Source: Sophora flavescens (taxonomy: Eukaryota; Streptophyta; Magnoliopsida; Fabales; Fabaceae). From it: DNA of 64,000 bases. Location of the stretch: the NCBI GenBank assembly GCA_030762895.1, contig CM061067.1, positions 165,476,518-165,540,517 of the forward strand. Reading direction: 5' to 3'. A program made the translations under genes and the position numbers. Of the stretch, positions 42,655-53,651 are shown one piece after another (positions within the stretch are counted from its first letter, which is position 1; each line of letters opens with the position of its first letter). A model generated the notes under the pieces. The model did no database searches and was not told where the DNA came from. It saw only the letters and a list, made by a program, of their open reading frames with translations.

Positions 42655-43142
42655 CTTTCATTTAAACTCGTCCACTGACATGGCATATTCTCTCGTCTAT
42701 CAAGTCCTTGGACTTGCTATACCTCAGTGAGTTATCATAATATTCGTCTGGTGACGTGGCACTTAGAGCTCGTCTACTTGATTATTTTATTTCTCAGTTT
42801 ATTCAATTCTACCAATTATTCTCGTTTGCTAACATGGCAAACTAGACACGTCTACTTAGAAAATTTTAAGGCTCGTCTGCTCAAACTCTTGTTTATTAAA
42901 ACAAAAAGAGAGTAAAATTACCATACGTTTCCAAACAGCTCGTCTACACGATTAGACGCGAACTCACTTACTCTTTTCAAGCAGAACTTTATACAAGATA
43001 TAACTTAAGTGATTTCAAATAATCCTGCAAAACTGAATAACCCTTGTTAAATAATAACTAACACTTTGCCAAGTAAATTTAATATTTTTGTTAACATCAG
43101 AACTTAGAGATTAATTAAATCCAAATCAATTTGGTTCCAACA
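42655..43142 (-). repeat. Truncated 3' LTR of the Sirevirus-like element
   Basis: Matches the first 484 bp (element sense) of the 5' LTR at 57246-57729. The match ends at ctttcatttaaactcg, beyond which is inverted Ogre-like gag. About 1.1 kb of the LTR is missing. It carries repeated CTCGTCTAC-like words. Confidence 0.9.
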
Positions 43143-43496
43143 ATCTCCCCCTTTTTTATGATGACCAAAACTAATTAAATTTGAGTAGCAAAGTCTCAGA
43201 GAGCTTACAAAGCTCCCCCTAAGACAAAGCAATCAAACATTTTATATCAGATCAGGATATTATCATAGCAATTACTTATTATATCAAACAAAATGAGAAA
43301 CATGTAGACTTGGAATTATCAGATTAATAAGCAAGTTATTGCAAGCAATATCAGAGCATTCAAATAAGCAGTCATAGTAGACATAGAATATTTAAAGCAT
43401 AAGCAGAGACATGCACGTGCAAACAGAAATATGCTTTTTGAAAAACTGAATTATCTTATTATTAATTTAATTCTCTTCCTTTCTCCCCCTTTTTTG
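43143..43496 (-). other. Multiple polypurine tracts
   Basis: Plus-strand atctcccccttttttatg (43143-43160) adjoins the LTR. Related words lie at 43211-43220 (agctccccct) and 43481-43496 (ttctcccccttttttg). Reading minus, these are purine tracts of the AAAAAAGGGGGAGA type. Repeated PPTs before the 3' LTR are known in Sireviruses. Confidence 0.7.
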
Positions 43497-43587
43497 TCAT
43501 CAGACAAAAGGTAAAAGAGTGGAACATAATTGTCAGTAAAAAAAAAAACTAAGATGAGGGTGGAGGTGGATGATGAGGGTTTTGGTT

Positions 43588-44448
43588 CTAGTTTGGGTTA
43601 GGTTGAGGAACAGGAATCTGAGTTGGCAAGTTCTGGCTTTGCTGAAAGCTGAGCATGATGCTCATCATTTGGTTCATCATTTGATTTGTGGGGACCAAGG
43701 CTTCTACAACGTGTTCTCTGACTTGTTCTTTGACCTTACTTTCTACTTTTTCATCTATAATTCTGCCAATAATTTCTTCAAAGTTTGGAGGCAGTGAGAG
43801 TGAGGGTCTTGAACTTTCACCACTATCTTGAACATGTGCATGACTAGGCAGGGTGTCCAATACTCTTGATTGTCGAGGTTGATCTTGTGGGTGAATTATT
43901 GTGAGAGCCAGAGGTTGAGATGAGTGCTTATCTGAAGTGCTTGGTATGGGAGTAGACTCAGTAACTTCCTCATGCTCATTTATCAAATTAACTACTTCAT
44001 GCTCTACAACAGGATCCTCAATAGTGATTTCTTTTTCTATGTGCTCTGATGGAGGTGTAGGAGGTGATGAAGTAGCAGGTTCCAGCACTGGTTCAGGTAA
44101 TTCCTCAAACCATTTAATTTCGTCTTCATTTTCCAGGTGAAGACTGGTGACAGGTAGTCCAAAAATGTCATTGATGATGATGAACTTGCAGTCTGAAATG
44201 CCACACCTTCCTCTGACAGTTGGAATGACTTCCTTCTCTTCATGAGTTAGTCCAGAGGTAGAGGCTTCTCTTGTACAGTGAATATCATGTGATCTCCAGA
44301 AATCAGCTGCAGGTTCTTTTTCAGATACGTCTTCATTAGAAAGTGATTGCCAAAATTTCTGTAGAGTATAGTCAAATGGTTCAGAGTTGAGGTCCAACAT
44401 GATTGGCTCCTACGCTGGTTTCTTTCCTTTGAAAATTCGTCTCTTCTT
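43588..44448 (-). pseudogene. Envelope-like ORF of the Sirevirus, C-terminal part
   Basis: Open frame to the stop near 43588 with an acidic, Pro/Ser-rich central region, a segment with alternating charge (LPPNFEEIIGRIIDEKVESK, then VKEQVREHVVEALV) and a Met/Gln-rich tail. I see no clear membrane segment. It belongs to the ORF beginning at 51398, now broken by stops, a duplication and a solo LTR. Confidence 0.6.
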
Positions 44449-46038
44449 GTCTTTGTCATTATTGAGATCCAGTATGGGTAGCCTAGGGCAGATCATGTAT
44501 GGCCTAATCCCAATCTTGGTTTTCTCATTATGTCTTGCCAGGTTGGAGGGACAAAGTTTGCAGCTCTGTCAATTCTAAAGTGTCTAAACTCCCACTTCTG
44601 CATCTCATATATTAACTGATCAACAAAATCAGCAGCTCTGCCATAGGTACTGGGAAGCTTGAACATTTCCCAACCAGTTTTTCTGTCCATGATGAAGGGG
44701 ACATTCCTGTATGATCTGGATCTCCTGTAGGTTTCGGAGATATCCTTCTTGGTAGGGTAAGTGTGCCAGTCTGAAATGATGTGCCTTTGAACTCCTTCGG
44801 TGAAGGGTTTGAAGGGTGGAGATATAATCAGATTGGGGTAAATCTTTCTAGGTGTGAATCTCTTTTATGGTAAATGGGTGAGAAGAGGTCCAAATGAATT
44901 GAATAGACAAGATGGAAATGGTCCAACAGGTATGTGTAACAGCCTGATTTTTAATTACGTTGTTTAACCGGTTAAAATATAATTAATTATATTTTAATCT
45001 GAGAGTTAGAAAGTGATTTTAAATAATTTAAAATCATATTCATAGTCTCTCTTATGGTAGAAGGTTACGGTGAAATTTTGGGTTGAAAATTCAGACGGAG
45101 CCCGGTCTGCATTTTTTAACTGATAGTATAATTTTATACTGACAGAAAACCCTAATTTGACCCGAAAAATGAAATTTTTAGATTTTTTTATATTTTGTCT
45201 GTGAGGAAGTCTACTTTCCAAATTTATGATCAGAAATAAAATATTATGTTTATTCGGACGAATTTTGGTAAAAGTTCGGACGGAAAACAGTCGGTGTTTT
45301 CACTGACAGTAAGATTTTAATGATCAGAAAACCTAATTTTGACTCGTGAACGAAATGGTTTATATTTAAATCATATTTCCAACGAGTTTGATTAGTTTGA
45401 AAATTTTCAGTCGAAAACGAAATATTACGCTTTTATACGGGCGTAAAACCCTAATCGGGGAGTCAACGGAGTCGAAAACGGAACTGCAGAGACCCGTCAA
45501 GGGATCGAGACAACGAGTCATACATGATGACTCATGGAGGATGAGTCACCAAGCATTTATGAGCATTAAATGCTAGTAATCATGACTTTTAGGTGAAAAA
45601 GACCAAAATACCCCCAAGCTTTCGCGGGTATTAACCAGACACATCTACGCACTCTTAACCACTCATTTTACATGGTTGTAAACCTCCCACATCTCCTCAA
45701 TTTCGTGAATCCATATATACTCAACCATACCTATTTCATTTTACTTTCGTTTCATTATTTTCCTCTCAAAAATCGAAATCGGGTAAACGACGGAGCTGCG
45801 TACGGAATTTCCGGGAACCGCTAACGGATAGGATCGGTGACTCATTGGTGAGTCACTTTGTGTGGCCCAAAATCAGCCTCACCTCCATCAAATGTGAGCC
45901 ACATATTTATTAACCATAGTTAAGCAAAGTAACCCTAGTTAAGTTAATTATTAACTATGGTTAAGCTTATATTAATTTAATATTCACAAAACCCATTAAA
46001 CCAATTCCTTATAACCAAACAAGGCATAATATTACTCC

Positions 46039-46046
46039 TATAAATA
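46039..46046 (+). promoter_or_regulatory. TATA box of the solo LTR
   Basis: TATAAATA precedes a C/T-rich leader (ccctcaccatttcactcatc). The position within the LTR and the downstream composition fit a pol II LTR promoter. Confidence 0.55.
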
Positions 46047-47522
46047 CCCTCCAAACCGTGGCCTCCCTCACCATTTCACTCATCTTCTTCATTCTCTTCA
46101 TCTTCCTCACCAACTAAGTTACAAAACCCTAAGAACACCGAATCCCCACCAAACATATGACCCTCTTACTTTCTGAAACGCGGAAAACACTCAACATAAA
46201 AGTTGTTCCTATTTCTCTCTTCTTTCCAACAAGCTAAAGATCATCAAAAACGGATAAGTTGATTGGGAGATAGGATCAAAATACCAAAACTGCCCAGAAT
46301 TCTTAGCAACCCACGAAACAGCAGAAAGAAGTCCCTTTTCACCCCTGTTATGATCCGAACCAAATGAAACCTTAAACACAAAAGTTGTTCCTTTTCTTCT
46401 TATATTTCTAACAAGACAAAGTACGTGATTTTTGGATGAGTATATTGTGAGATACACTCACAATACCATCACACCCTCAAGCTGTCCAGTTTTTAACTTA
46501 GTGAAGGTTGATCATTTTCTTCATTCCTTCAATCTTCAAGAGGTAAAAGCTCTTCTCCTGAATCATATAAGTCTTCTCCTTCACTTATTTTGTAAGATCA
46601 AGCCATGATCATCAAGTTTTCATAAATTTTCATTTCTTAGATCTAGAACTTCAATTAATTCTAGAAAATTGTAGAAAAATCATAAAAATGTGAAACCAAT
46701 TTCTATGATCTAGTTATGATCCCTACTTTATTTATCCAAGAGTATATGATCAAAATCATTTTCCTTCCCTATTAACCATTAATGGTCGAACCTAGGTAGG
46801 AAAATGGGTTTGGTGTTTTGTTGTTTGTTTTGAAAGTTAGTACTTGACTTAAGTTCTATAATACATGTATAGCTTAAATCCAAGAGCTTAGGTCCAACAA
46901 AAATCCCTAGCTTAAATTCCTATACATGGCCAAAACCCTAACCCTATAGGGTAGAGAATTTTGTTCCAAACTTTAGTCTTGTAATAATTAATCTATGTTA
47001 GTTAAGACTCTAGTAACTAGGATCCAAAAGATGGCATTAAGAAAATAACCCTAAACCTATTTTCTTAGTCTTGGCCGAACCTAGCCCTAAAGTGTCATAG
47101 ATAGTTGTTAGTTGATTAATTATAGTTATGTTGTTTGGTTGAAGGTGGTTGTGTTAACTCGTGGCGGGATAACGAGGATTGTCGTGTACGTGTTTTCGGT
47201 GATAACTCAGGTGGGGGAAAGAATCAACCTATCGTCGGAATCGATAAGTAGTAGATTATATGATAATTGTGTAGGGCGACCTAAACCCCACTGTTAGTCG
47301 AGTAATCGACAAGACCAAAATCCCATTGGAAACCTTTTCTGTAAAACCAATGGTGATTCGGGGATTGTAGGTTTATCGACATTAAGTTGATTTTAAGTAT
47401 TTGAGGATGTTTGATTTTATATTGTCAAATTTACTGTGATACGCTGGTTGAGGTATTCCATCTGCATGTGACGTATTATTTCGATGTTTGAATATTTATG
47501 ATATTGAGGATGTTTATTGTCT

Positions 47523-47636
47523 GTCACGATCGTGATGGTTGTCATGGCCAGGCCGTGACAGGTTCTGTTTTGTAGAATTCTTGACTTTGATGTCTGTCAC
47601 GGCCGTGATGGCTATCACGGCCTGGCCGTGACAGAG
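47523..47636. repeat. Two TCACGGCCGTGA palindrome units in the solo LTR
   Basis: TCACGATCGTGA, then TCATGGCCAGGCCGTGA and GGTTCTG. A second unit follows with TCACGGCCGTGA, then TCACGGCCTGGCCGTGA and GAGTCTG. The architecture is that of the Athila LTR units, but the LTR family is different. Confidence 0.88.
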
Positions 47637-47950
47637 TCTGACTTTGTTATTTATTTGGTTTGATTATTATGAGTTGGTTGTGATAAATTGTTGTATATGA
47701 TATTGAGATATTTGAATATTCTGTTGATTAATGTGTTATGCATGATCTACCTGGTTTTTAATACTATGCCTAGTTGATTTTAAGTAAGGATATATGTTGT
47801 TCGGGAGATAAGTTTTGGGTGAGAGTTTTGAATATGAATTAGAGGTGCCTCGCTATTATTTTATAGAAGTGATGTGATATAGAATGTAAGTGGAGGTTGT
47901 GAGGAAAAGCTTGAGGTACTAGGTTGCTATTGGTAAAAGTCAGTGAGAAT

Positions 47951-48332
47951 CATATCGTGCTTATGCACTATTTCCTATGAGAGGTAAGGGAATAGGGGCG
48001 CACCGAGTTATTATTTATTATGTGCTTATGTGCTATTTCAAATGGGGGAAATAGTGACGCATATCGTGCTTATGCACTATTTCCTATGAGAGGTAAGGGA
48101 ATAGGGGCGCACCGAGTTATTATTTATTATGTGCTTATGTGCTATTTCAAATGGGGGAAATAGTGACGCATATCTGCACTATTTCCTATGAGAGGTAAGG
48201 GAATAGGGGCGTACCGAGTTATTATTTGTTATGTTCTTATGTGCTATTTCCAATGGGGGCAATAGTGACGCATATTGTGCTGATGCACTATTTCCTATGA
48301 GAGATTTGGGAATAGTGGCACACCGAGTTTTG
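47951..48332. repeat. 109-bp tandem repeat, 3.5 copies, in the solo LTR
   Basis: Units start at 47951, 48060, 48169 (with a short deletion) and 48271 (partial). Each unit is itself two related halves (gcttatgcactatttcctat and gcttatgtgctatttcaaat). Confidence 0.9.
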
Positions 48333-49450
48333 ACCCTAAATAGTTCTGGACTACTGACTAATGTGACAGGAGTGAAGATGGCCACATTAGTATAAAGTTT
48401 TAGTTGCATGGGCTGAGGGTAGAGGATGATATAGTGAATTGAGGATGATTGCTAATTTTGAGTGATGCGTGTCTGTGACAATTACTGTGTAATTTACTAT
48501 TACTCCTTTCCGCTTTTTGATGATGGAACTGTTTCTTATTCCCTATATCTTTCTGTATGTTGTGTTTTATTTCTGATGTGATCGTACGAGAAGACCCGAT
48601 GGAGGAACCAATTGCTGAGGGGTTAGATGGAACTCCTTACGAACCAGATGCTGGAGGTCGAGCTGTGATTCATGGCGATTAGAGTATAGCCAGTATGGCC
48701 AGTGTGTCTAAGGAGTATTCATAATTCTGCTAAGTATGTCTGTAGTGAAGTTTATGCCTGTGAGGGATTCTACTGAGAGGATACCCTCAACAGTGTTTTG
48801 GTAATGTAATAAATAAACAGGTGTGTATTTATGTAATATAGTTTTGGTATGTTTTATATCTGCATAAGTTATATAATTATTAATTAAGTTTTAATTTTTA
48901 CATATTTTCAACGATAAGCGAGCGATTAAGTAAATAAATATTAAGGTTTTAATGTAATAATACGATGGGGCACATCGGGGTGTCTCAGTGTGTGTGGTTC
49001 GGTGTTAACCCAATATGAGTAGATATTTGCAGGTTCATACTCATATTCTGGTAAAGGGTAACATATGGTTAGAATAGGTTCAGGTTCAGTTTGGTAGGTG
49101 TGGAAAAGAATCTTCCAGTCCCTCTTGACTTTTGCCCAATTCTCAGTTTTTCCCTCATATAATACTGATGGATCAGTATAGGGAAAGTTGATTTTCTTGA
49201 TTTTTGGAAAGGGGGCACCAAGGCAAACTCCATTATCAGGATGGTTGAACCAAGGGTCATCAGCAGGGATAATGGGTTGGAAAGTTGGTTTATGAGGTAA
49301 GGCTATTTGTGGTTGGTCTGGAAGGTTTGTTTATGGTGAGAGGGGTGTGAGAATATACACATCATTTTGATCAGCAATCATAGAGGATCCGGCATCATCT
49401 ACCATATGCTCAAAGCTAGAAACTAGGGCATCTACTGCTAACTTAACAGG

Positions 49451-50394
49451 GTCTTTGTCCTTATTGAGATCCAGTATGGGTAGCCTAGGGCAGATTATGT
49501 ATGGCCTAATCCCAATCTTGGTTTTCTCATTATGTCTTAGCCAGGTTGGAGGGACAAAGTTTTCAGCTCTGTCAATTCTAAAGTGTCTAAACTCCCACTT
49601 CTGCATCTCATATATTAACTGATTAACAAAATCAGCAGCTCTGCCACACGTACTGGGAAGCTTGAACGTTTCCCAGCCAGCTTTTTTGTCCATGATGAAG
49701 GGGACATGCTTGTACAATCTGGATCTCTTGTAGGTTTCGGAGAGATCCTTCTTGGTAGGGTAAGTGTGCCAGTCTGAAATGATGTGCCTTTGAACTTCTT
49801 CAGTGAAGGGTTTGAAGGGTGGAGATTTAATCAGATTGGGGTAAATCTTTCTAGGTGTGAATCTCTTTTATGGTAAATGGGTGAGAAGAGGTCCAAATGA
49901 ATTGAATAGATCAGATGGAAATGGTCCAGCAGGTGTGTGTGGTTCAGTGTTAACCCAATATGAGTAGATATTTGCAGGTTCGTACTCATATTCTGGTAAA
50001 GGGTAACATATGGTTAGAATAAGTTCAGGTTCGGTCTGGTAGGTGTGGAAAAGAATCTTCCAGACCCTCTTGACTTTTGCCCAATTCTCAGTTTTTCCCT
50101 CATATAATACTGATGGATCAGTATAGGGAAAGTTGATTTTCATGATTTTTGGAAAGGGGGCACCAAGGCAAACTCCATCATCAGGATGGTTGAACCAAGG
50201 GTCATCAGCAGGGATAATGGGTTGGAAAGTTGGGTTATGAGGTAAGGCTATTTGTGGTTGGTCTGGAAGGTTTGTTTATGGTGAGAGGGGTGTGAGAATA
50301 TACACATCATTTTGATCAGCAGTCATAGAGGATCCAGCATCATCTACCATATGCTCAAAGCTAGAAACTAGGGCATCTACTGCTAACTTAACAG
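49451..50394 (-). pseudogene. Envelope-like ORF, duplicated segment copy B
   Basis: Second, uninterrupted copy of the 944-bp unit. Encodes (minus, with stops) WFNHPDDGVCLGAPFPKIMK, NFPYTDPSVLYEGKTENWAK, PLPEYEYEPANIYSYWVNTE, then KLPSTCGRAADFVNQLIYEM and QKWEFRHFRIDRAENFVPPT. Confidence 0.75.
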
Positions 50395-51398
50395 GGTCAT
50401 TAGCAGGTAGAGTTACCTCAGTTTCAAAGACAGCTTTGGCTTTCCTCTATGGTTGCCTCCTTCTGGTTGGAATGGCAGAGGGGACAGCAGCAGCAGCAAT
50501 AGTCTTCTACTTCTTTAAAATAGAACTGGTGGGAATTCTATCCTCATCACCCTCATCATCATCTTGTGACAGAACCATATTTCTTATCCTCTTTCAAGAA
50601 ATGGCAGGTTGAGGGGCAGCAACAGTAAGCTCCCTGATGACAATTCCAGTAGGCCTTTTAGAGATAGGCTTCCTGGCAGCAATGGTCTTTTTCCTGATAT
50701 TCTTCTTTGGCTCCACAGTCTCAGCCATGTTCTGTTCCACCATTTCTTCTTTAATCTTCATCAATTCCTCAGTCTTAGCAATAGCAGCAGCATACGTACT
50801 AAGGTTCATGTTTGCTATGTTCATTTTTCCAAAGTCGGCAACTGACATTGGTTTTTCAATCAGAATTTTGGCTTGTTCCTCAGGAGTCCTTACAGCAATA
50901 TATTCATGAATTCCTTGTGCCTTGAAGATTTTTGAAAGAAGGTGACAGTAGGAAAATGCTGATAGTCTATTCTTGTCCATCACAGCATCCCTAAATCTTC
51001 CATACAGAATTCTTGGAAGATTGATCTTCATTTCAGTCATGAGGTGGCAGAGGCAGAACTTGTGTAGAGAAGAGAGGTTATCCTTGGATCCAACCTTATG
51101 AAGAACTACCTTATTAAGTAGCTGGTGTAGGATTTGAACAATATCCTTCATTTCAACAGCCTTCCATGAGTGATTTCTGACAGTGTCTTCTTTCATTAAA
51201 CAGACTTCAATAGTCTCAGAACCACCCAAATCAGCTTCCCAAGTCTTGGTAAGAACTAACCCTTCTTGGGCACACAAAATAGCATCAGCAATGGTCTTTT
51301 CTGAGACTACAATCTTCTTTCTCAACACCATAGAGGAGAAAATGATGCGCAATAGCCAAGTTGAGTTTATCCACGTTGAAGGTTGAAGAAGAAGTCAT
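50395..51398 (-). pseudogene. Envelope-like ORF, N-terminal part
   Basis: Starts with ATG at 51398 (MTSSSTFNVDKLNLAIAHHF). It shifts frame after about 25 codons and continues as KTIADAILCAQEGLVLTKTW, IVQILHQLLNKVVLHKVGSK and FCLCHLMTEMKINLPRILYG. A Lys/Arg-rich stretch (KKNIRKKTIAARKPISKRP) follows, then stops. The function of this Sirevirus ORF is not established. The basic stretch could be a nuclear localisation signal. No transmembrane segment is obvious. Confidence 0.65.
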
Positions 51399-51874
51399 TT
51401 TTGAGGTTTGAAGGTTAGGGTTCAGAGACAGGGGAAACAGAGAGCTTGAGAGTTTGATAGAGATAGTTGTCAGGGAAGATGTGTAGCGAAAGGTTTTTTA
51501 GAGGGAAAGAAGCTTACTTTAAAAAAAATTTGAATTTCAAAGGTTTTTCTTTTGGAAATTAATTAAAAGAAATTGACAAGACATGTCATAAAGAATAAAA
51601 CATCGTTGGTATTTTGAAACTATAAAAAGGTCTTGATGGAATTGATGGAAGTTACTGACTCAGCAAAGAGAATATATTAGATAAATATGTCTATAAGACA
51701 AAATAAATGTATAGACGGGTTCAAGCATAAGCAAGTATAGACGCGCATATAAACATGCAATGGACGCGGCAAACAAATATAGTGGACGCGATATGTATAT
51801 TAATCATACAATGAACTTGAAATGCTTTAGACGCACATGCATCAGCAAAAGATTCTCTAGGCTAGACGCCTTAA
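51399..51874 (-). other. Spacer between pol and the envelope-like ORF with AGACGCG words
   Basis: Noncoding. Six or so AGACG/GGACGCG words lie between 51710 and 51870 (tagacgggt, tagacgcgc, ggacgcggc, ggacgcgat, tagacgcac, tagacgcct). They are the reverse of the CGTCTA words of the element's LTR. Confidence 0.6.
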
Positions 51875-52276
51875 TCAATCCACACATAACATATTACGAT
51901 GCTTCCTAATGAAAATAAATCTGTCCTCTGCAAGAGGTTTAGTAAAGATATCTGCCTATTGATGGTCAGTATCTACAAATTGTATATCAAACACACCTTT
52001 TTGCACATAATCCCTAATAAAATGATGTTTAATCTCTATGTGCTTAGCTATAGAATGTAAAATTGGATTATTAGATAGATTTATTGCAGCAGTATTATCA
52101 CACATAAGTGGAATACTACTTACAAACATATTGTAGCCCTCCAATTGATGTTTGATCCAAAGAAGTTGTGAGCAGCAACTAGCAGCTCAAATATACTTAG
52201 CTTCAGCAGTTGATAAATCAATGATACTTTGTCTTTTGCTTGACCATGAGACAAGGTTAGCTCCAATGAAGTGACA
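51875..52276 (-). pseudogene. pol: Copia RNase H, C-terminal end of pol
   Basis: Contains VSWSSKRQSIIDLSTAEAKY, PLMCDNTAAINLSNNPILHS, KHIEIKHHFIRDYVQKG and ADIFTKPLAEDRFIF, the standard 3' end of Copia pol, ending at a TGA at 51875. Stops follow AEAKYI and FVDTDHQ. The frame before 52277 is separated by a further stop. Confidence 0.88.
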
Positions 52277-53404
52277 TCATCCACTGGTACTTTTTCTTTC
52301 AATTCTATCTCTAGCATAGTCAGCATCATATATTCCAACTAATCTGTAATCTTCATTTTTCTTAAAACACAAACCCAGATTAGTAGTACCTTTTAAATAT
52401 ATAAAAATTCTCTTAACTGCTGATAAGTGAGATTCTCTAGGATCAGATTGAAATCGAGCATACAAACATATACTGAACATAATATCATGTCTGGACGCGG
52501 TAAGATATAAAGGAGATCCTATCATACCTCTATATACCTTTTGGTCTACCTTTTTCTCTTTATCATCTTTGTCTAGTATGGACATGGGGTGCATAGGAGT
52601 GCTCATTGGTTTGCAATCATCCATGTTGAACTTCTTCAAGAGTTCCTTTGTATACTTGGTTTGGTGGATAAGCACCTCTTCCATAGTTTGTTTTACTTGA
52701 AGTCCAAGAAAGAATTTGAGTTCTCCCATCATGCTCATTTCAAATTCTTTATGCATTAACTTAGAGAATTCCTTGCACATAGATTCATTAGTAGCATAAA
52801 AAATAATATCATCAACATATATTTGTACAACTATGAAATTAGACTTAATGGACTTTCTAAATAGGGTTGTATCAACCTTTCCTCTATTAAATCCATTTTC
52901 CATTAGAAATGAACTTAGCCTATCATACCATGCTCTAGGTGCTTGCTTAAGTCCATATAAAGCATTCTTAAGCTTGTAAACATGTTCTGGATGGGTTTCA
53001 CTCTCAAAACCCGGAGGTTTCATTACATATACTTCTTCATTAATAAAGCCATTTATAAAGGCACTTTTAACATCCATTTGAAAAAGCATAATACTATGAT
53101 GCGCAGCAAATGAAAGTAAAATTCTAGTAGCTTCTAATCTAGAAACAGGTGCAAAGGTTTTAGTATAGTCAATACCTTCTTCTTGAGAGTAACCTTAAGC
53201 AACAAGTCTTGCCTTGTTTCTCACCTCCTTATCATTTTCATCAAGTTTGTTTATGTAAACCCACTTTGCTCTTATAACTGATTTGTCCTGAGGCAGGGGA
53301 ACCAGAGTCCAAACTTCACTTCTTTCAAACTGATTAAGATCTTCTTGTATAGCCATAATCCATCCATCGTCCAGGAGAGCCTCGTCTACTGTCTTTGGTT
53401 CCAA
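52277..53404 (-). pseudogene. pol: Copia reverse transcriptase
   Basis: Begins WIMAIQEDLNQFERSEVWTL and runs through VIRAKWVYINKLDE, a stop after NKARLVA (a Gln codon is expected), FAPVSRLEATRILLSFAAHH, FQMDVKSAFINGFINEEVYV, YGLKQAPRAWYDRLSSFLME and the catalytic IYVDDIIFYA, to the connection domain (STPMHPMSILDKD, GSPLYLTASRHDIMFSICLY). The YVDD box is intact. The protein is broken by at least one nonsense codon and by the frame change to its N-terminal linker at 53334-53651. Confidence 0.9.
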
Positions 53405-53651
53405 CTCGGACTAATGCATAGTCTTCTTGCCCTTTGAAGGTTGATCTGGTTCTTAGCCTATCATTGGGGTTTCCAATGATCTGATCTTGTGGATGATAAT
53501 TCTTGAAGTACCAAGATTTTTGAACTGTATCATGTTGAGAAGTTGAGGAGTCTGGTTGTTGAGTGGGGTCGTCTACTTGATCATCAGCCTTAATTTCAGT
53601 TTTATCTCCAGAAATATTTAGTTCAAGATCTGCAAAAGCTTCATCTAGCAC
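53334..53651 (-). pseudogene. pol: Copia integrase-RT linker
   Basis: Acidic and Gln/Ser-rich linker (DKTEIKADDQVDDPTQQPDS) followed by PQDQIIGNPNDRLRTRSTF, the usual lead-in to Copia RT. It is out of frame with both neighbours by small indels. Confidence 0.75.

Larger units (their letters stand above)
44935..48987 (+). mobile_element. 4.05-kb solo LTR, probably chromovirus (Tekay/Del type)
   Basis: Begins TGTAACAGCCTGATTTTTA and ends CATCGGGGTGTCTCA. It is flanked by GTATG (44930-44934) and GTGTG (48988-48992). The uninterrupted second copy of the target (near 49930, caggtgtgtgtgg) shows the original site, so GTGTG is the TSD and the left copy has one substitution. There is no PBS, PPT or coding sequence inside, so it is a solo LTR. 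TGTAACA starts and several-kb LTRs are usual for Tekay-type chromoviruses, which makes that the likely source. It has a TATA box at 46039 and tandem repeats at 47951-48332. Strand is assigned from the TATA box. Confidence 0.8.
44449..49450 (-). pseudogene. Envelope-like ORF, duplicated segment copy A (split by solo LTR)
   Basis: 44449-44934 plus 48993-49450 form one 944-bp unit, the same as 49451-50394. Recognisable pieces are KLPSTYGRAADFVDQLIYEM, QKWEFRHFRIDRAANFVPPT and, right of the LTR, WFNHPDNGVCLGAPF-type sequence. It has several stops. Confidence 0.75.
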
